This document shows positions 1 to 10,978 of a stretch of 64,000 nucleotides of DNA, in pieces. The DNA is taken from the NCBI GenBank assembly GCA_019022495.1, contig JAFEKR010000010.1:1178001-1242000 (forward strand), in the 5' to 3' direction. Each line of letters begins with the position of its first letter. Position 1 is the stretch's first letter. This DNA is from Epichloe hybrida. Lineage: Eukaryota; Ascomycota; Sordariomycetes; Hypocreales; Clavicipitaceae. Both the position numbers and the translations under genes were made by a program. Below the pieces are notes generated by a model that had not been told where the DNA came from, searched no databases, and worked only from the letters and a program-made list of their open reading frames with translations.

Positions 1-1166
1 CTCATAGAAACAAAATGTTTCGTACCAGATTCCGGGCTATTCTCAGTGACCCAGATAAGACATGACTTGAATGGTCGTGGAGATGACTAGAAGCTCGGCA
101 AGTGGTGAAAAGGACGCCACGTATGCCCAAGTCAGGTCATTTCGAACCAGGCCTATTCGGTCCTGACTCCTGCTCCGCCCCGAGGGCATGCCTTGTGGCG
201 AGGCCTAGGCACGCGCAATGAGAACTGGGAAAGCAGAAGAGACTCGCGGGTGCGAAAATCTCGTGCAGAACATGTATGGTCTCTAGGGTAGGCAGGCAGG
301 CAGTACATGAATGTCATTTTGTCTCGTTGTCATTCCCCGAGACAGGGTCGCAGTCATCACATTCCCACATGGCACGTACACACACGTACACGCCCTGCCA
401 CAACTTACAAGTTACATACATGCGTGGCAAGTCCGGCCCTGACAGAACACCCACCCACCCACTCACTTGGAGGCAGGCAGGGCAGGTCTTCCGAGCATGT
501 ATGTGCTCTGTAAGTCCGTACACATGGGCAACTCGGACAAAGACGGAGACCAACAGGCCGGATCCATGGCTCCTTGTCATCTCCGTTTGCCACGCAGCGG
601 GCCGGGCCATGATCTAGAGCTCTACGGGGTACGGGGGTACACAACTTTAAAAATGCAAAGCCCGCTTCATTTTAGTTTAGTACGTCCCACCCCGGCGGGA
701 CTAAACTCGTCTACTGCTTCTTTCACCATTACCAACGGGGGAAGCCAAGGCAAACACATGATGCTATTGAAAGAAGAGATGTGCCGCGGCGGCAGATACA
801 TCTCCAAATCTAGATAGATCCCAGATGAGCTCATTCACGATGGACGGCAAAAAAAAAAAAGGAAAAAAAAAAAAGAAAAAAGAAAAAAACTCCCAAGATT
901 CCACCGCAACCCTGCCACGCTGGTAAATTGAAGATAGCCTGCCCACGCTCATGTTGATGCAAAAATCAGTCGGCATACGTCTATGCCCACGCCTCCCGTG
1001 CCCTGTTTTAGGCAGCATGATACAAAAGAAATATACAGCGAGTGTGACGATTTACAAACATAAATATCGCTCGCTACTACCCCGCCCCACAAAGAAAGGC
1101 AACTTGTGGGGGAGAGCTAGCACAATAGATGTGAGAAAAGGAAGAAACGCAAGAGAATGGGAAAGT
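1..1166. other. Gene-free left edge
   Basis: No coding region with spliceable, conserved content was recognised on either strand. Open frames here overlap each other on both strands and have no family resemblance. The only clear structure is a purine/poly-A tract at about 849-889 (runs of A broken by single G). The stretch from roughly 900 to 1166 is probably the 3' flank of the minus-strand gene that ends at 1167. Confidence 0.6.
849..889. repeat. Poly-A / purine tract
   Basis: About 40 bases of almost pure A interrupted by G. It lies some 280 b beyond the stop codon of the NRPS-like gene. It is a simple low-complexity tract with no other content. Confidence 0.8.
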
Positions 1167-4100
1167 TCAACTGTCCCAGATGGCGCCATACGCGGGCATC
1201 CCTCGCGTCTCGAGACCGTAAACCACTTTCTTGGTGATCTTTTCGTTGGCAATGATGATGACAGCCTCGGCCCGGAACTGTTTGGCCAAGTTATAGCCCA
1301 TTTTCACAAGGTCTGGACGGCCTTTCTGCTTGGTGTCGTGGATCACGGCGTCGGGGATTGACTCGTAAATCGTGTCCAACACTTTCTCGCCAAACGTCTT
1401 CTCGGGATTCGAAGTCGACCAGATGAGTTGCGTCGGGCAGCTTGGCTGTGCAATATGGCCCAGCAGAGGGCCAATACCAGACCCCGTGGCGATGACGACA
1501 ATTCGATTGAAGAGCGTTGCAATTCTCATGACACCACAAGTGGGCAAGCCACGAACCCACAGACTGGTGGGTGGATTGCGAATGCAGTCCCTTGTCCAAT
1601 CGCCTGCATTTGAAACAACGAGGGAATACCCAGGCTTCTCAGCAATAGCAGATGGCTGTGGAGCTGGGATGGTGGCGAACGAATGCCATTCTATCAACGG
1701 ACGCTTGGAAATGCGCGTGAAACTTCCGTTGACAGGAACAGTATAGTCGAACGACAAGACAATGGCGTGGTCTGAAAGAGGCACCGCATTGACCGGCACC
1801 TTTCGCAACCAGAACCAGGATGAAGCAATACTGCAAGTGGCCACACCCAACATCCAAAATCCAGGTGTCTTTACGAGTGCCATTCCGAGGTCGTCTCCTA
1901 TCGGCGTCACGTCGCGGACCGACAGAATGGTTCGAACCCAGAACATGGCAAGCACTGTCCAACCGACGAATCGGTGAATTCGCTCGAATTGGTTGTGGTA
2001 CTTCTTGCGGAATGTAGGCCAGGCAAATCCCACCAACCCGCAGCATAGAGCGCAAAGCATCCAGGAAATCACCAGGGTAGCGAGGGAGTCGTTGGTCTTC
2101 TTCTCGGCGAAGGCAACCGTTGACCGGAATGTGGATCCAAGCAGCCACGCCGTTGCGCAGATACCAGCAGCAGAATGAACACCACCCAATGGTATATCTT
2201 GGCAAGACGTTTACGCAACCAAATAGGAGCTGTTTTTGGCGCGGAGCAAGTGATTGTGTACAGAGTGTTGATGACAACATCTTGGCGGACCAACACCGCC
2301 AACACCAAGTTGGCTGCCGTGAGGGTTGCGAGCCACTCTTGGCCGGGATTGACAAGAATGAGGGCAACAAGGGCACCAATGTTGAGCAGGCCAATGAGGC
2401 TGAAAAGGAACCGATACACAATGGCAATTCGATGCCGGAGACCACGGAGATGTTTTGGTAGCTTCTTTTCCGGAATGTCTTTGTTCAAGTCCAGCTTTTC
2501 CTCCGAAACTGTCAGAGTTGATGAACTAGATACAGATCGTACCTCGGCCAAAGTCATCTCATCGCTCTCGTTGGAGGGAGACCTTGGCATACGCTCTTCG
2601 ATGCTTTCCTTTGATTCCTGTGCTAGGGCAAGGTCGCGAAGAGACTGCTTGTCAATTTTTCCATTTGCTGTCGTAGGAAAGGCGCTCATTTGGTGGATCT
2701 TGGTCGGAATGGCATAGTAAGGCTGCAATTTCTTTGTGTGCGCAACGATTGTTTCAACATCGGGTCCTAATGGGACTGTGAAACCGTGAATGTCTCCCTC
2801 TACCAGAAGGGCTGTTGCGCGGGTAACACCTGGGGCAGATGCCAATGACGACGACACCCCGTCAAGCTCAACCCGGAAACCCTGCAACAAACAACGCAGT
2901 ATTGTCAGCCCACCAAGTCAGAGCAATCTTCCTCCCCGGGAAACAAGACTGAGCGTCAGATTGAGTGTAATATTTCATCTTACCTTGACCTTGACTTGGT
3001 CATCCACCCGACCCAGGATGTCGATATTTCCATCTTCCCTCCACCGGCCAAGATCGCCAGTACAATACATGGAGGATCTAGTGAGACAACAATTAGCGGC
3101 CGGTCTATTCCTCATACCAATAGAGAGGGCGGTAGGGTCAGTCCTTGGTCTGTCTTACCCATCATTTGCAAATGGGTCCGAAACGTATGCTTCCTTTGTC
3201 TTGGATTCAAGCCCCACGTAGCCACGAGTTACTCCATGACCACCCGCCCATATTACACCAGCCGCACCCACAGGGACGGTTCTGCCGTCACTGTCTAAAA
3301 TGTGAACGGAGTTGTTGGGAGTTGGGCGACCAATGGAGATGGGCTCGCCAACAACATGTTTGGACATGGTATTGACAATTGTAGTTTCGGTAGGACCGCA
3401 ACAGTTCCAATAGGTGGCATGCGTCGCCCACAGATCGGCAAGATCTTGGGACGTAGGCTCGCCCGCAGTGGCGACAACTTTGATCTTGGGATAGAGTTTA
3501 GGGTGGTATTTTGACAAGATGGTGGGTGTGCAAATCAGAACGTCGAGCTGACATGTTAGATTAGCATCATTCCATCCCGACCGGGCCCATCCAGCAGGAG
3601 TGGAAGTAGAAGCCCAGAACGTTGACCATCATACTTACTTCATTCAGTGTAGGTTCCCACTTGGGGCCTCTCACAACGAGTGTGCCTCCATTACATAGAC
3701 AGCTGAAAATCTCCCAGGCCGCTGAGACTTAGTCAGTGTCTATATCACCAACAAGTATCCCATCATACAAAACATGATTTTGATGGGTTACACCACTTAC
3801 CCATGTCGAAGCTGATGTTCAGAACCTGGCCAACACACATTCCTGGCCGAACGCCCAATCCACCCGGCGACAGGCAGACCAAGTTGGCCACGTTCTTGTG
3901 CGTGACATCCACACCTTTGGGCTTACCCGTGGTTCCTGCGGAGAATATCAACATCATGTTATGCATGTCACGGTCTGAGATCCTCCTGGGGGAACGATGC
4001 ACGAACCAGAAGTGTAGATAACGTAGCATCCTGTATCGGGGGATGCAAGGTCGGTCCACGCCTCGGGGTTATTTAAAGCATGGTCTGGGGCAGTTCTTTG

Positions 4101-4520
4101 TTCGATGACGATAGGGGTCGAAGTGGGCAAGAGCGTCTTGAGGCGACACTCGGTTGATGAGATGCAAAGAATAATATGCCCACCGCATTGTTCTGCGACG
4201 TGCTTGATGGTGGAATCCGGAACAACGCCGCCGTCGAGAGGCACGTACTGTGCACCACACGATAAAATAGCCATGATACCCACAAGCATCTCAGTGCCAC
4301 GTTTGACAACAAGGGGGATGCTTTGATGAGGCCCAACGCCAAGCATTCGAAGCCGAGCAGCCAGAAGCTGAGCCTGAACGGCAAGCTCACGATACGTCAG
4401 CTCCCTCACGAAAACGCCACTCGAGAGATCACGAACTGCTGTGACTGAAGGTGTAGAGGTGGCATAGTGATAAAAAGCAGCAGTAACGTGGGAAACGGGC
4501 AATTCTCCAGACGGAACAAT
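1167..4520 (-). CDS. NRPS-like adenylation enzyme fused to membrane ferric-reductase-like domain (frame-disrupted)
   Basis: Six exons can be joined on the minus strand: 4520-4007, 3935-3801, 3721-3639, 3547-3159, 3077-2984 and 2881-1167. The first four introns restore textbook adenylation motifs: [12 protein letters not shown] across the first junction, [15 protein letters not shown] across the second, NCCGPTET, and [22 protein letters not shown] closes the A domain at about residue 460. No phosphopantetheine carrier site follows. The chain runs through an acidic linker into several membrane helices and ends in a GSGIGPLLG nucleotide-binding segment of ferric-reductase/NAD(P) type. The likely role is activation of a carboxylic acid, with electron transfer at a membrane; the substrate is unknown. 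Exon phases leave a one-base deficit: frame is lost at about 2186-2189, inside a KIYHxGGVHS-like motif. The 5' end is unresolved: an acceptor-like TCTCAG sits just upstream of 4520, so a further small exon is likely. About 976 residues are accounted for. Confidence 0.85.
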
Positions 4521-7229
4521 CTGAGATCAGCTTGCCGGATAATTCTCCGTGTGAGATTGGTCCTCTTAGCGTTGTACATCCCAGTCATGTTGGTTGAGCC
4601 TGCCACGATGCGACTGCACCTAGCAGCGCAGGTTCCTAGACCAGGGTATCTTGTCTTGTAGCCGTACGCACCTGATGAATGGGAAGGTAGCATGGAGCTC
4701 GGTGGGTCCATAAAATGATGAGCAGATGTTTCTTGCAGACGTGCGAATAGAGAGATTCGAGGTAGGATAGTGAACTCGTACGCCTCCCAAGGTTTGAAAA
4801 AAAAAATGCGATACATTATACAGGACATTATACAGGACAACTGGCCAAGCTCTGCAGTCTGCACACACACCCCTCGCAGGCTCTCAGCCTCTGGGGGGTA
4901 TGTGACCGCATGTGGGACGAAAAAAAGTCAAGGGTGTGCTTGGGAATGTAGTTGTCGCATTCCCGGCTTGCCCAATGGAAAGAACAGTGCCAAAGAAAAG
5001 AATCCTTGGGCGATTCCCTTCCCTGGACCGTTGCCTGGTTCAAGGGAGGGTAGATACTAGAAAGCAGACGGGTGGAATGCCGAGAATGGCGACGGGGGAC
5101 CCGAAAAGGGCAACCAACGATGGGTACTTCGGCCCAGAGTAGATTGCGGAGCTAGAGAAAGTCGACAAGGGGTCTGGTCTCATTATATCGAGTCTTCGAT
5201 CACGCACTCTTCAGCACTGAGACAGGCAGGCGATTGAGTGATAGGCTTGCTCCGCCAAGTTGTGAGGGATGGAGGAGCGAATGGAGGGGTAAGATCCAAC
5301 CCTTATCCATCATCATCCAAGGTAAAACAAAGCATGGGAATCTGCGTGCGGAGCCACCGCCAAAATGAGAATGGCTCTCGGATGAGGTGCGAATATTAGG
5401 TAGGGATCGCGGCGTCGTGCAGACAGATGACCAAGGTGACTAGCCTGCTCCTGCGAAGTACGACCTTTCGTTTGCATTGTGTCCTCATGCTCAATTGTTC
5501 TTCGTCTGGTATCGTTGATACCACTTTGGGTTGAAAGTTGACAGCAGCTGCATTGAGTTGTTGTCAAGCTTCAGAAAATCTGCTCCAGGATTACGAAGGT
5601 GAAGAGAGAAGTATCGGTCAGATCACGGGAGCAGGGGTGAATAAGCGTGGCATGCGTTTTGGCAGCGGAGAGGCGCAGTTTGCACGCTAGGTTGGCGGCA
5701 GGAAATCATTGCTTCTTCGGCAGCCCGGCCACATAAAGATAGATTTGGCCATGTAGTCGTTACAATGCGACGTACGGAGTACTCCCTAATAACTCTGTCA
5801 TACTATCATATATGGTATGGGTCGGTAAGCAGTAGGAACGTGCTTGCGGCTTGGTCGATTGCTCAAGTTGCACTTTTTCTTTCATGTAGAAACCTGGTGT
5901 ACCATCGTTGTGATGATAATGATAGGCATGACTAGGTGCCGGGAATAATTGCATGGCGTCGGACCGCAAAATGCTATTGTCCCACATATTCTTCAGAGGC
6001 GCCAAGCGTGAATACTCTTGTTCCCACTCTGAGGCTTTTCCTGATTCATCAGGTGATGAAACGACGAACGGTTTGGCAAATCAGCCGGGCAATCAAACGC
6101 GGGCCGTTTGGCCGAACTTGGAAGTACGAGTTGGAGAAAACGTAGATCGAGAGAGGTTGCTGTGGCCACTGGCCGATCAATTCATGTGCGCCGTCATGAC
6201 CATGAGGCCGGCGGTTGCTTTCTTTTTGCTGTCGAGGTCAAGGTCGAGGTCGAGCCGTGTGTTGTGCCGCTTGTTGGGGTCTGGAGCTTTTGTCTGCGGA
6301 AGGTGCCATGCTTTGCTTGATCCTGCGGCGGTGAGGCGTTTTCCACACTGTCGGTTCGGCTTTATGCAGAGTGGCTTGTTGGCTGCACTGTGATCCACGA
6401 AACGTTACAAACTTTGTCAGCTACTTTATACAGTCTATACAAAGTTTATATGCCTCTTCCACTGGCTTTGTTCTTGTGAGCAGGAAATTGTAGAAATAGC
6501 TGTGATCTATAAATTTCTATACAAATTAGTTGGCGAAAATAGCTACCGCGTCTTTTACGCCGACTCTGCACGCTGGGCAGCGGGAGAACGTAGGGTATCG
6601 AGTCGAGTCGAGTCGGGGCGAGTTCAAAGACATGATGCACTCGTGGCGCGGCATGCTGTGTGCTCAGCTACATGCTCATCCCCGCGTGTCTGTGACTGCC
6701 CGCAGACGTCGATGGCATCGTGCGCGCCAGCCGATGTGTGAGGACGAGACGAGGGTGCTCACTTTTAGTGTCGAGATTGTATTGTTGCACGAAGTACTCC
6801 GTACTTGTCAAGCGGAGACGAGACGAGACGAGAGGTAGGAGGAGCGATCAGATCTCAGCTCCTTCTCTTCTCGTTTCAGTTCGATTCGCCGCCCAATAAT
6901 AATAAGACAAATCACAGTCATTTGCACGTCTGGTGTCCGCACAACCAGACCCCCCCCGCCTTTCCGTCCCGTCAACAATCAACATGGTAACATGGACACG
7001 AATGAGGCCTTGTTTCTGTCTGTTTCTGTTAGGTCTGGCCTCGTCTGAGAATGCCTGCCATCATCGCCTGACTATACGGACCGCACGTCAATCAATGTCT
7101 ATTTTCCCCCAGCGCTTGAGCATGTCTTATCGTAATTGGCCTTAGTTGCCAATAACTCGCTCCCTTTACTGCATTGGCTCAACGCCTCCGCTTTTTGCGC
7201 TGCAAACACCCATCGAGAAATCCAGCACT

Positions 7230-7271
7230 CTGCATCTGCATCTGCATCTGCATCTGCATCTGCATCCGCAT
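7230..7271. repeat. CTGCAT hexanucleotide microsatellite
   Basis: Six perfect copies of CTGCAT followed by degenerate copies. The array is read in frame as alternating residues in several open frames, but none of these looks like a gene. Confidence 0.9.
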
Positions 7272-7296
7272 CCACGTCAGCCTCCTGCGAGCACCT

Positions 7297-7331
7297 GTCA
7301 CCGTCACCGTCACCGTCACCGTCACCGTCAC
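7297..7331. repeat. GTCACC hexanucleotide microsatellite
   Basis: Nearly six perfect copies of GTCACC, only about 25 b downstream of the CTGCAT array. The two arrays have unrelated units of the same period. Confidence 0.9.
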
Positions 7332-7476
7332 GATTTCTTGCCGTCTATGGACGTACAGAGCCCCGTTCTTCCCGCCCGCCGTTCATCAGCTATTTTCTGG
7401 TGTGAGGCTTCACTCAACGTCAGCCTCGTTTATCTGCACTTTGCTTTTTTCCTGGCAAGTCGAAGCAGTAGAAGAT

Positions 7477-7892
7477 AGCCTAGCAGGGTGTGGACCGCAT
7501 TATCAGGGAGCGGACCGGCCCAATTGGGTATAGCGCGAGGCGTGTTAGGTGGGCCTATTAATAGCTTGGCAAGCTCTAATTTATTAGAACTAGGCCTAAG
7601 GTCCTAGTATTAGTGGCTCCCTAGCTGCTAATTAAAGCACATATGCTTAGATCAGACTAGCGTGCCCACTTCCGGCTTTTTAATTGGCTAATAAGAGAGA
7701 AGAGTGGGTCGAATTGCCATTTATGGCTTAGAGATTTCTTTTAGATAAATCACGTGGCTTTATACGCTATGTCTACGGACCGTAGTGAAATCTAGCTAAT
7801 TAGCATTCGTGAGCATAACGCAAAGACCCACTGTACCATGCCCAATTAGGCCGGTCCGTTCCCTGATAATGCGGTCCACACCCTGCTAGGCT
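7477..7892. mobile_element. MITE-like inverted-repeat element, about 416 b
   Basis: The two ends are inverted copies of each other. Each begins AGCCTAGCAGGGTGTGGACC, continues through CGCATTATCAGGG and runs to AATTGGG, about 52 b with only two mismatches. The interior is AT-rich and has no open frame that could encode a transposase. A CTAG (or TA) target duplication may be hidden in the palindromic ends, so exact borders are uncertain. Terminal repeats of this kind fit a non-autonomous Tc1/mariner or pogo-type element; that class assignment is inference. The element ends about 230 b before the start codon of the enoyl-CoA hydratase gene. Confidence 0.85.
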
Positions 7893-8124
7893 TTTTTTTA
7901 TGTAGAGCCCGAGCCAAAACCCTGCGAGACAGATCACCGATTTTCTCTCCTCACTCCTCCCGTTCGCTGGCCCACTGCCGTGATCATCGCCGTCCTCCTC
8001 CGTTCGTCACTCGACTGTGCTGAACCTATCTCCTTCGAAGGCTCAAGACCCAAGAACGTCGACTACACGTTTGCCATTTTTTTTGAGCTTCTTATTTTAC
8101 TAAAATTAAACAAATATTGTCGAA

Positions 8125-9527
8125 ATGTCTGCATCGAGTCTCGTTCAAGTCACCTCACCGACGGAGGGGGTTCGGGTCATCACATTGAACCGTCCAGAAA
8201 AGCGAAATGCCATGTCCCAAGGGCTCATTGGGGATCTTTTACGGGAGCTGAAGATAGCTTCAACTGACTCGGCAGTTAAGGCCATTGTCATAACCGGCAA
8301 TGGCACTTTTTTTTCAGGTGAGGCACATTGTTGTCTGCTCTCATCAGCCATCCCATCTCCCGTCACTTGCAAGAGTCGCTCAATTTGTTCTCCACTTTGA
8401 TCCATTGGCGCCTTGAATTATTCACCACAATACGTCTTGTCAGTTTCTAAATTGTCAACTGTAGCTGGTGCCGATCTGAAAGACATTGCGGGTCTCGATG
8501 CCACTGGAGCCCGGACATGTCGTTACCTCGAGGACTTGTGCCTCGGAATGTCCGCTGTACGCAAGCCCCTTCTTGCAGCCGCCAACGGACCAGCGGTGAG
8601 TGAACGCTACTAGCTTTCTCAACGGCGCAGCCAACTTCTTCGAAAGTCTCTCTTGACTTACAACCCATTCTGCGTTTACTAGCTTGGGGGCGGATTTGAA
8701 GTGGCGTTGATGGTAAGGATTTAAGCAATTACCCCTTTCGTCTATTCACATCGTTGCCTTGTCGGCCAATCGTGCTCTTGTTTTTATTTCAATATCGCGC
8801 GCGCTGCAGAGTGAACTGCAACCATGCGGCTAATGCGCGGTACCATGGAAAACTAGTGTGATCTCATCATCGCCTCGAAATCAGCATACTTCGCTCTTCC
8901 GGAAACCAAACGAGGTCTTATTCCTGGGGCAGGTGGTACGCAAAGGCTTACTGCTGCCGTAGGCAAGTTTCGAGTAAGTCGCATTCAACCAAGACTTGGT
9001 CTAATAAATTCCCGACCAAGAAAGCGGGGGTGACGTCGCCTGTACCTGTACCCGCCCCATCAGAAGAAGAAGCTTAACATAACTCATTGTCTTTCTTCAA
9101 ACGCTTTCCAGGCTATGCGAACCATTCTCACGGGAAGACCAATTACGAGCGAGGAGGCATTGTCATGGGGCCTTGTGTGTGACCTCACGGAAGATTGTGA
9201 CATGCTGCAGCGAACAGTCGACACTGCGAGCGCACTGACTGAACATGGGTCTGAGGCCCTTCTGTTGGCCAAAGAAGCTGTCTGTAGAGGTAAGGATCAT
9301 CGACGCCTGACAGACCGCTAACGGCCCAAAATTGGTTTTCAATATGCCCTACATTGCTGCTTCACTTGAAAATCTGTCACGCGAAATATGCGATGCTAAC
9401 CTTCTGCATTATAGCCGATAGTCTTTGCAGGGACGACCTCTTCGAACGCAACTTATACTACACGACGTTTGGAACGGAGGAAAAGCGAAAGGGTGTGGAT
9501 GAGTTCCTGGCCAAACGGGGACGTTAA
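8125..9527 (+). CDS. Enoyl-CoA hydratase/isomerase family protein
   Basis: Six exons join cleanly: 8125-8317, 8465-8595, 8683-8712, 8857-8973, 9112-9289 and 9415-9527, giving 253 residues, the usual crotonase length. Exon 3 encodes only ten residues. The fold signature is intact: [10 protein letters not shown] near the N-terminus, [10 protein letters not shown] for the oxyanion-hole region, [20 protein letters not shown], and [18 protein letters not shown]. Glu114 (in GGGFE) and Glu134 (in ALPE) sit where the two catalytic glutamates of enoyl-CoA hydratase lie. The expected reaction is hydration of trans-2-enoyl-CoA in beta-oxidation or branched-chain amino-acid breakdown. No convincing mitochondrial presequence or peroxisomal tripeptide (the end is KRGR) is visible, so location is open. 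A MITE-like element lies directly upstream and could contribute promoter sequence. Confidence 0.95.
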
Positions 9528-10431
9528 TAAGGCACCGGCAAAGAAACAAAGAAAAACAGCCTATGTACGGACTAGCAGCGCAGTGGTGGCATGGGATGGA
9601 CACGGACACGGGCCGGCAACTTTTTTTTTGGTTAATAGGGGGGGGCCAGGCGGCGGCGACCACCGACCACATGCATCTGCATCTGCAACCAGCCTACCAT
9701 TGAAGAAATCGCCGCATGGGGGCTGCATGGCGGCTGCATTAATAAAGCCTCCGAGGAACCTGATGCTACCATCGGCTGGGATAGTAAAATCCAGTACAAT
9801 GCACAGACGAATTCCAATCGCCTTCCCATTTGATCACACTGGCCGGGTGATATCATTTCTCCCCCCCCCCCGATAATCAAGCACTAAAAATGCGCCACGC
9901 GCAGCTTCCTAATGAGAGCTGATGATGCGCGAAGATAATGAATACAGTAGAGGGGCCATGAATGCACGACGCTGCTTCCAAGGAACCTTTCAATCAGACC
10001 GTGTTAGGCCTGCTTGTGCTCTTAGGGGACAGGAGTGGGATACGTTGGGACGAAGGAATCGGGCTCCGAAAAAGAAGCCTCGAGATTACGATAAACGCAG
10101 ATCTAAGATTTCTCTTTAAGTGACTTTCCTCGTCCTCGTCCAAGTACATCACTAAAAGTACAGCGGCTATTTTCGAAATAGAACAATACGTCCAAGCGAG
10201 GCCTTTGCACGACTTGACATGTGCGAATATGTCCTGTCTTGTTGTAGCAGCAAGTTCGCGGCGGCCGACGTCATCATTCCGGGGTTCGCTCGTTCGCCAG
10301 TTGATAATCACATGAAAATGATTTAGCTCCGTCCACGTGGCTGGAGACTGGAGCTGGGAACAATGGACAACTCTTGGGACAAATGAGGGTGAATGGCTGC
10401 ATGATACCCTCCGTGTTGTAGTGCACATGCA

Positions 10432-10457
10432 GTGTGTGTGTGTGTGTGTGTGTGTGT
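10432..10457. repeat. GT dinucleotide microsatellite
   Basis: Twelve to thirteen GT units in an uninterrupted run. Confidence 0.95.
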
Positions 10458-10960
10458 TGGATGCTCTTCGAATACAAATGCAACACGCTATTCTTTCTCT
10501 CACTCACAAACGAGCCGCAGAGGAAAAATTCAGCCAAAGCAGACAAAAGTTCCTACCAAGATCTGTCTGCCCAGAGGCGAAGCAGCCATCACGCAAGCCG
10601 GCCGGGAAGAACCGTCATTGAGGTTTGTCACCGCTGACCCCACCTATGACGAGGGAGATTGAAACAATTCAAAAGACAAAGGTGGAACAAGCCTCAGTTT
10701 TTTCTCGTGTTCATGGGGGAACAGCAGCTTGTGGCTCAATCATCTGGCGTTTGTCGCGGTACCTGTTTGGTCTTTTGCCCAAATCCATCATGCCTGTCTC
10801 ATACACACCCGAGTCACTTCAAAGTTCGGGATCCCGAGTTTTTTGTTCAGGATAACTTGACTTCGCGGACGCATTTTTTGATTTGTCCATACGTTTTATT
10901 GACTCATGATGGCATTCCAGCGCACGCTTTGGACTCGTCCGACGGGCCGGAGTTAGGTGG

Positions 10961-10978
10961 TTTTTTTTTTTTTTTTTT
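10961..10978. repeat. Poly-T tract
   Basis: An uninterrupted run of about 18 T residues within non-coding sequence. Confidence 0.95.

Larger units (their letters stand above)
4521..7476. other. Gene-free interval
   Basis: About 3 kb with no gene that could be supported. Its left part should contain the missing 5' exon and promoter of the NRPS-like gene. A palindromic TACGGAGTACTCC-type motif lies at about 5773 and again at about 6797. Two hexanucleotide arrays sit at 7230-7331. Open frames here are short, overlap on both strands and resemble no family. Confidence 0.6.
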
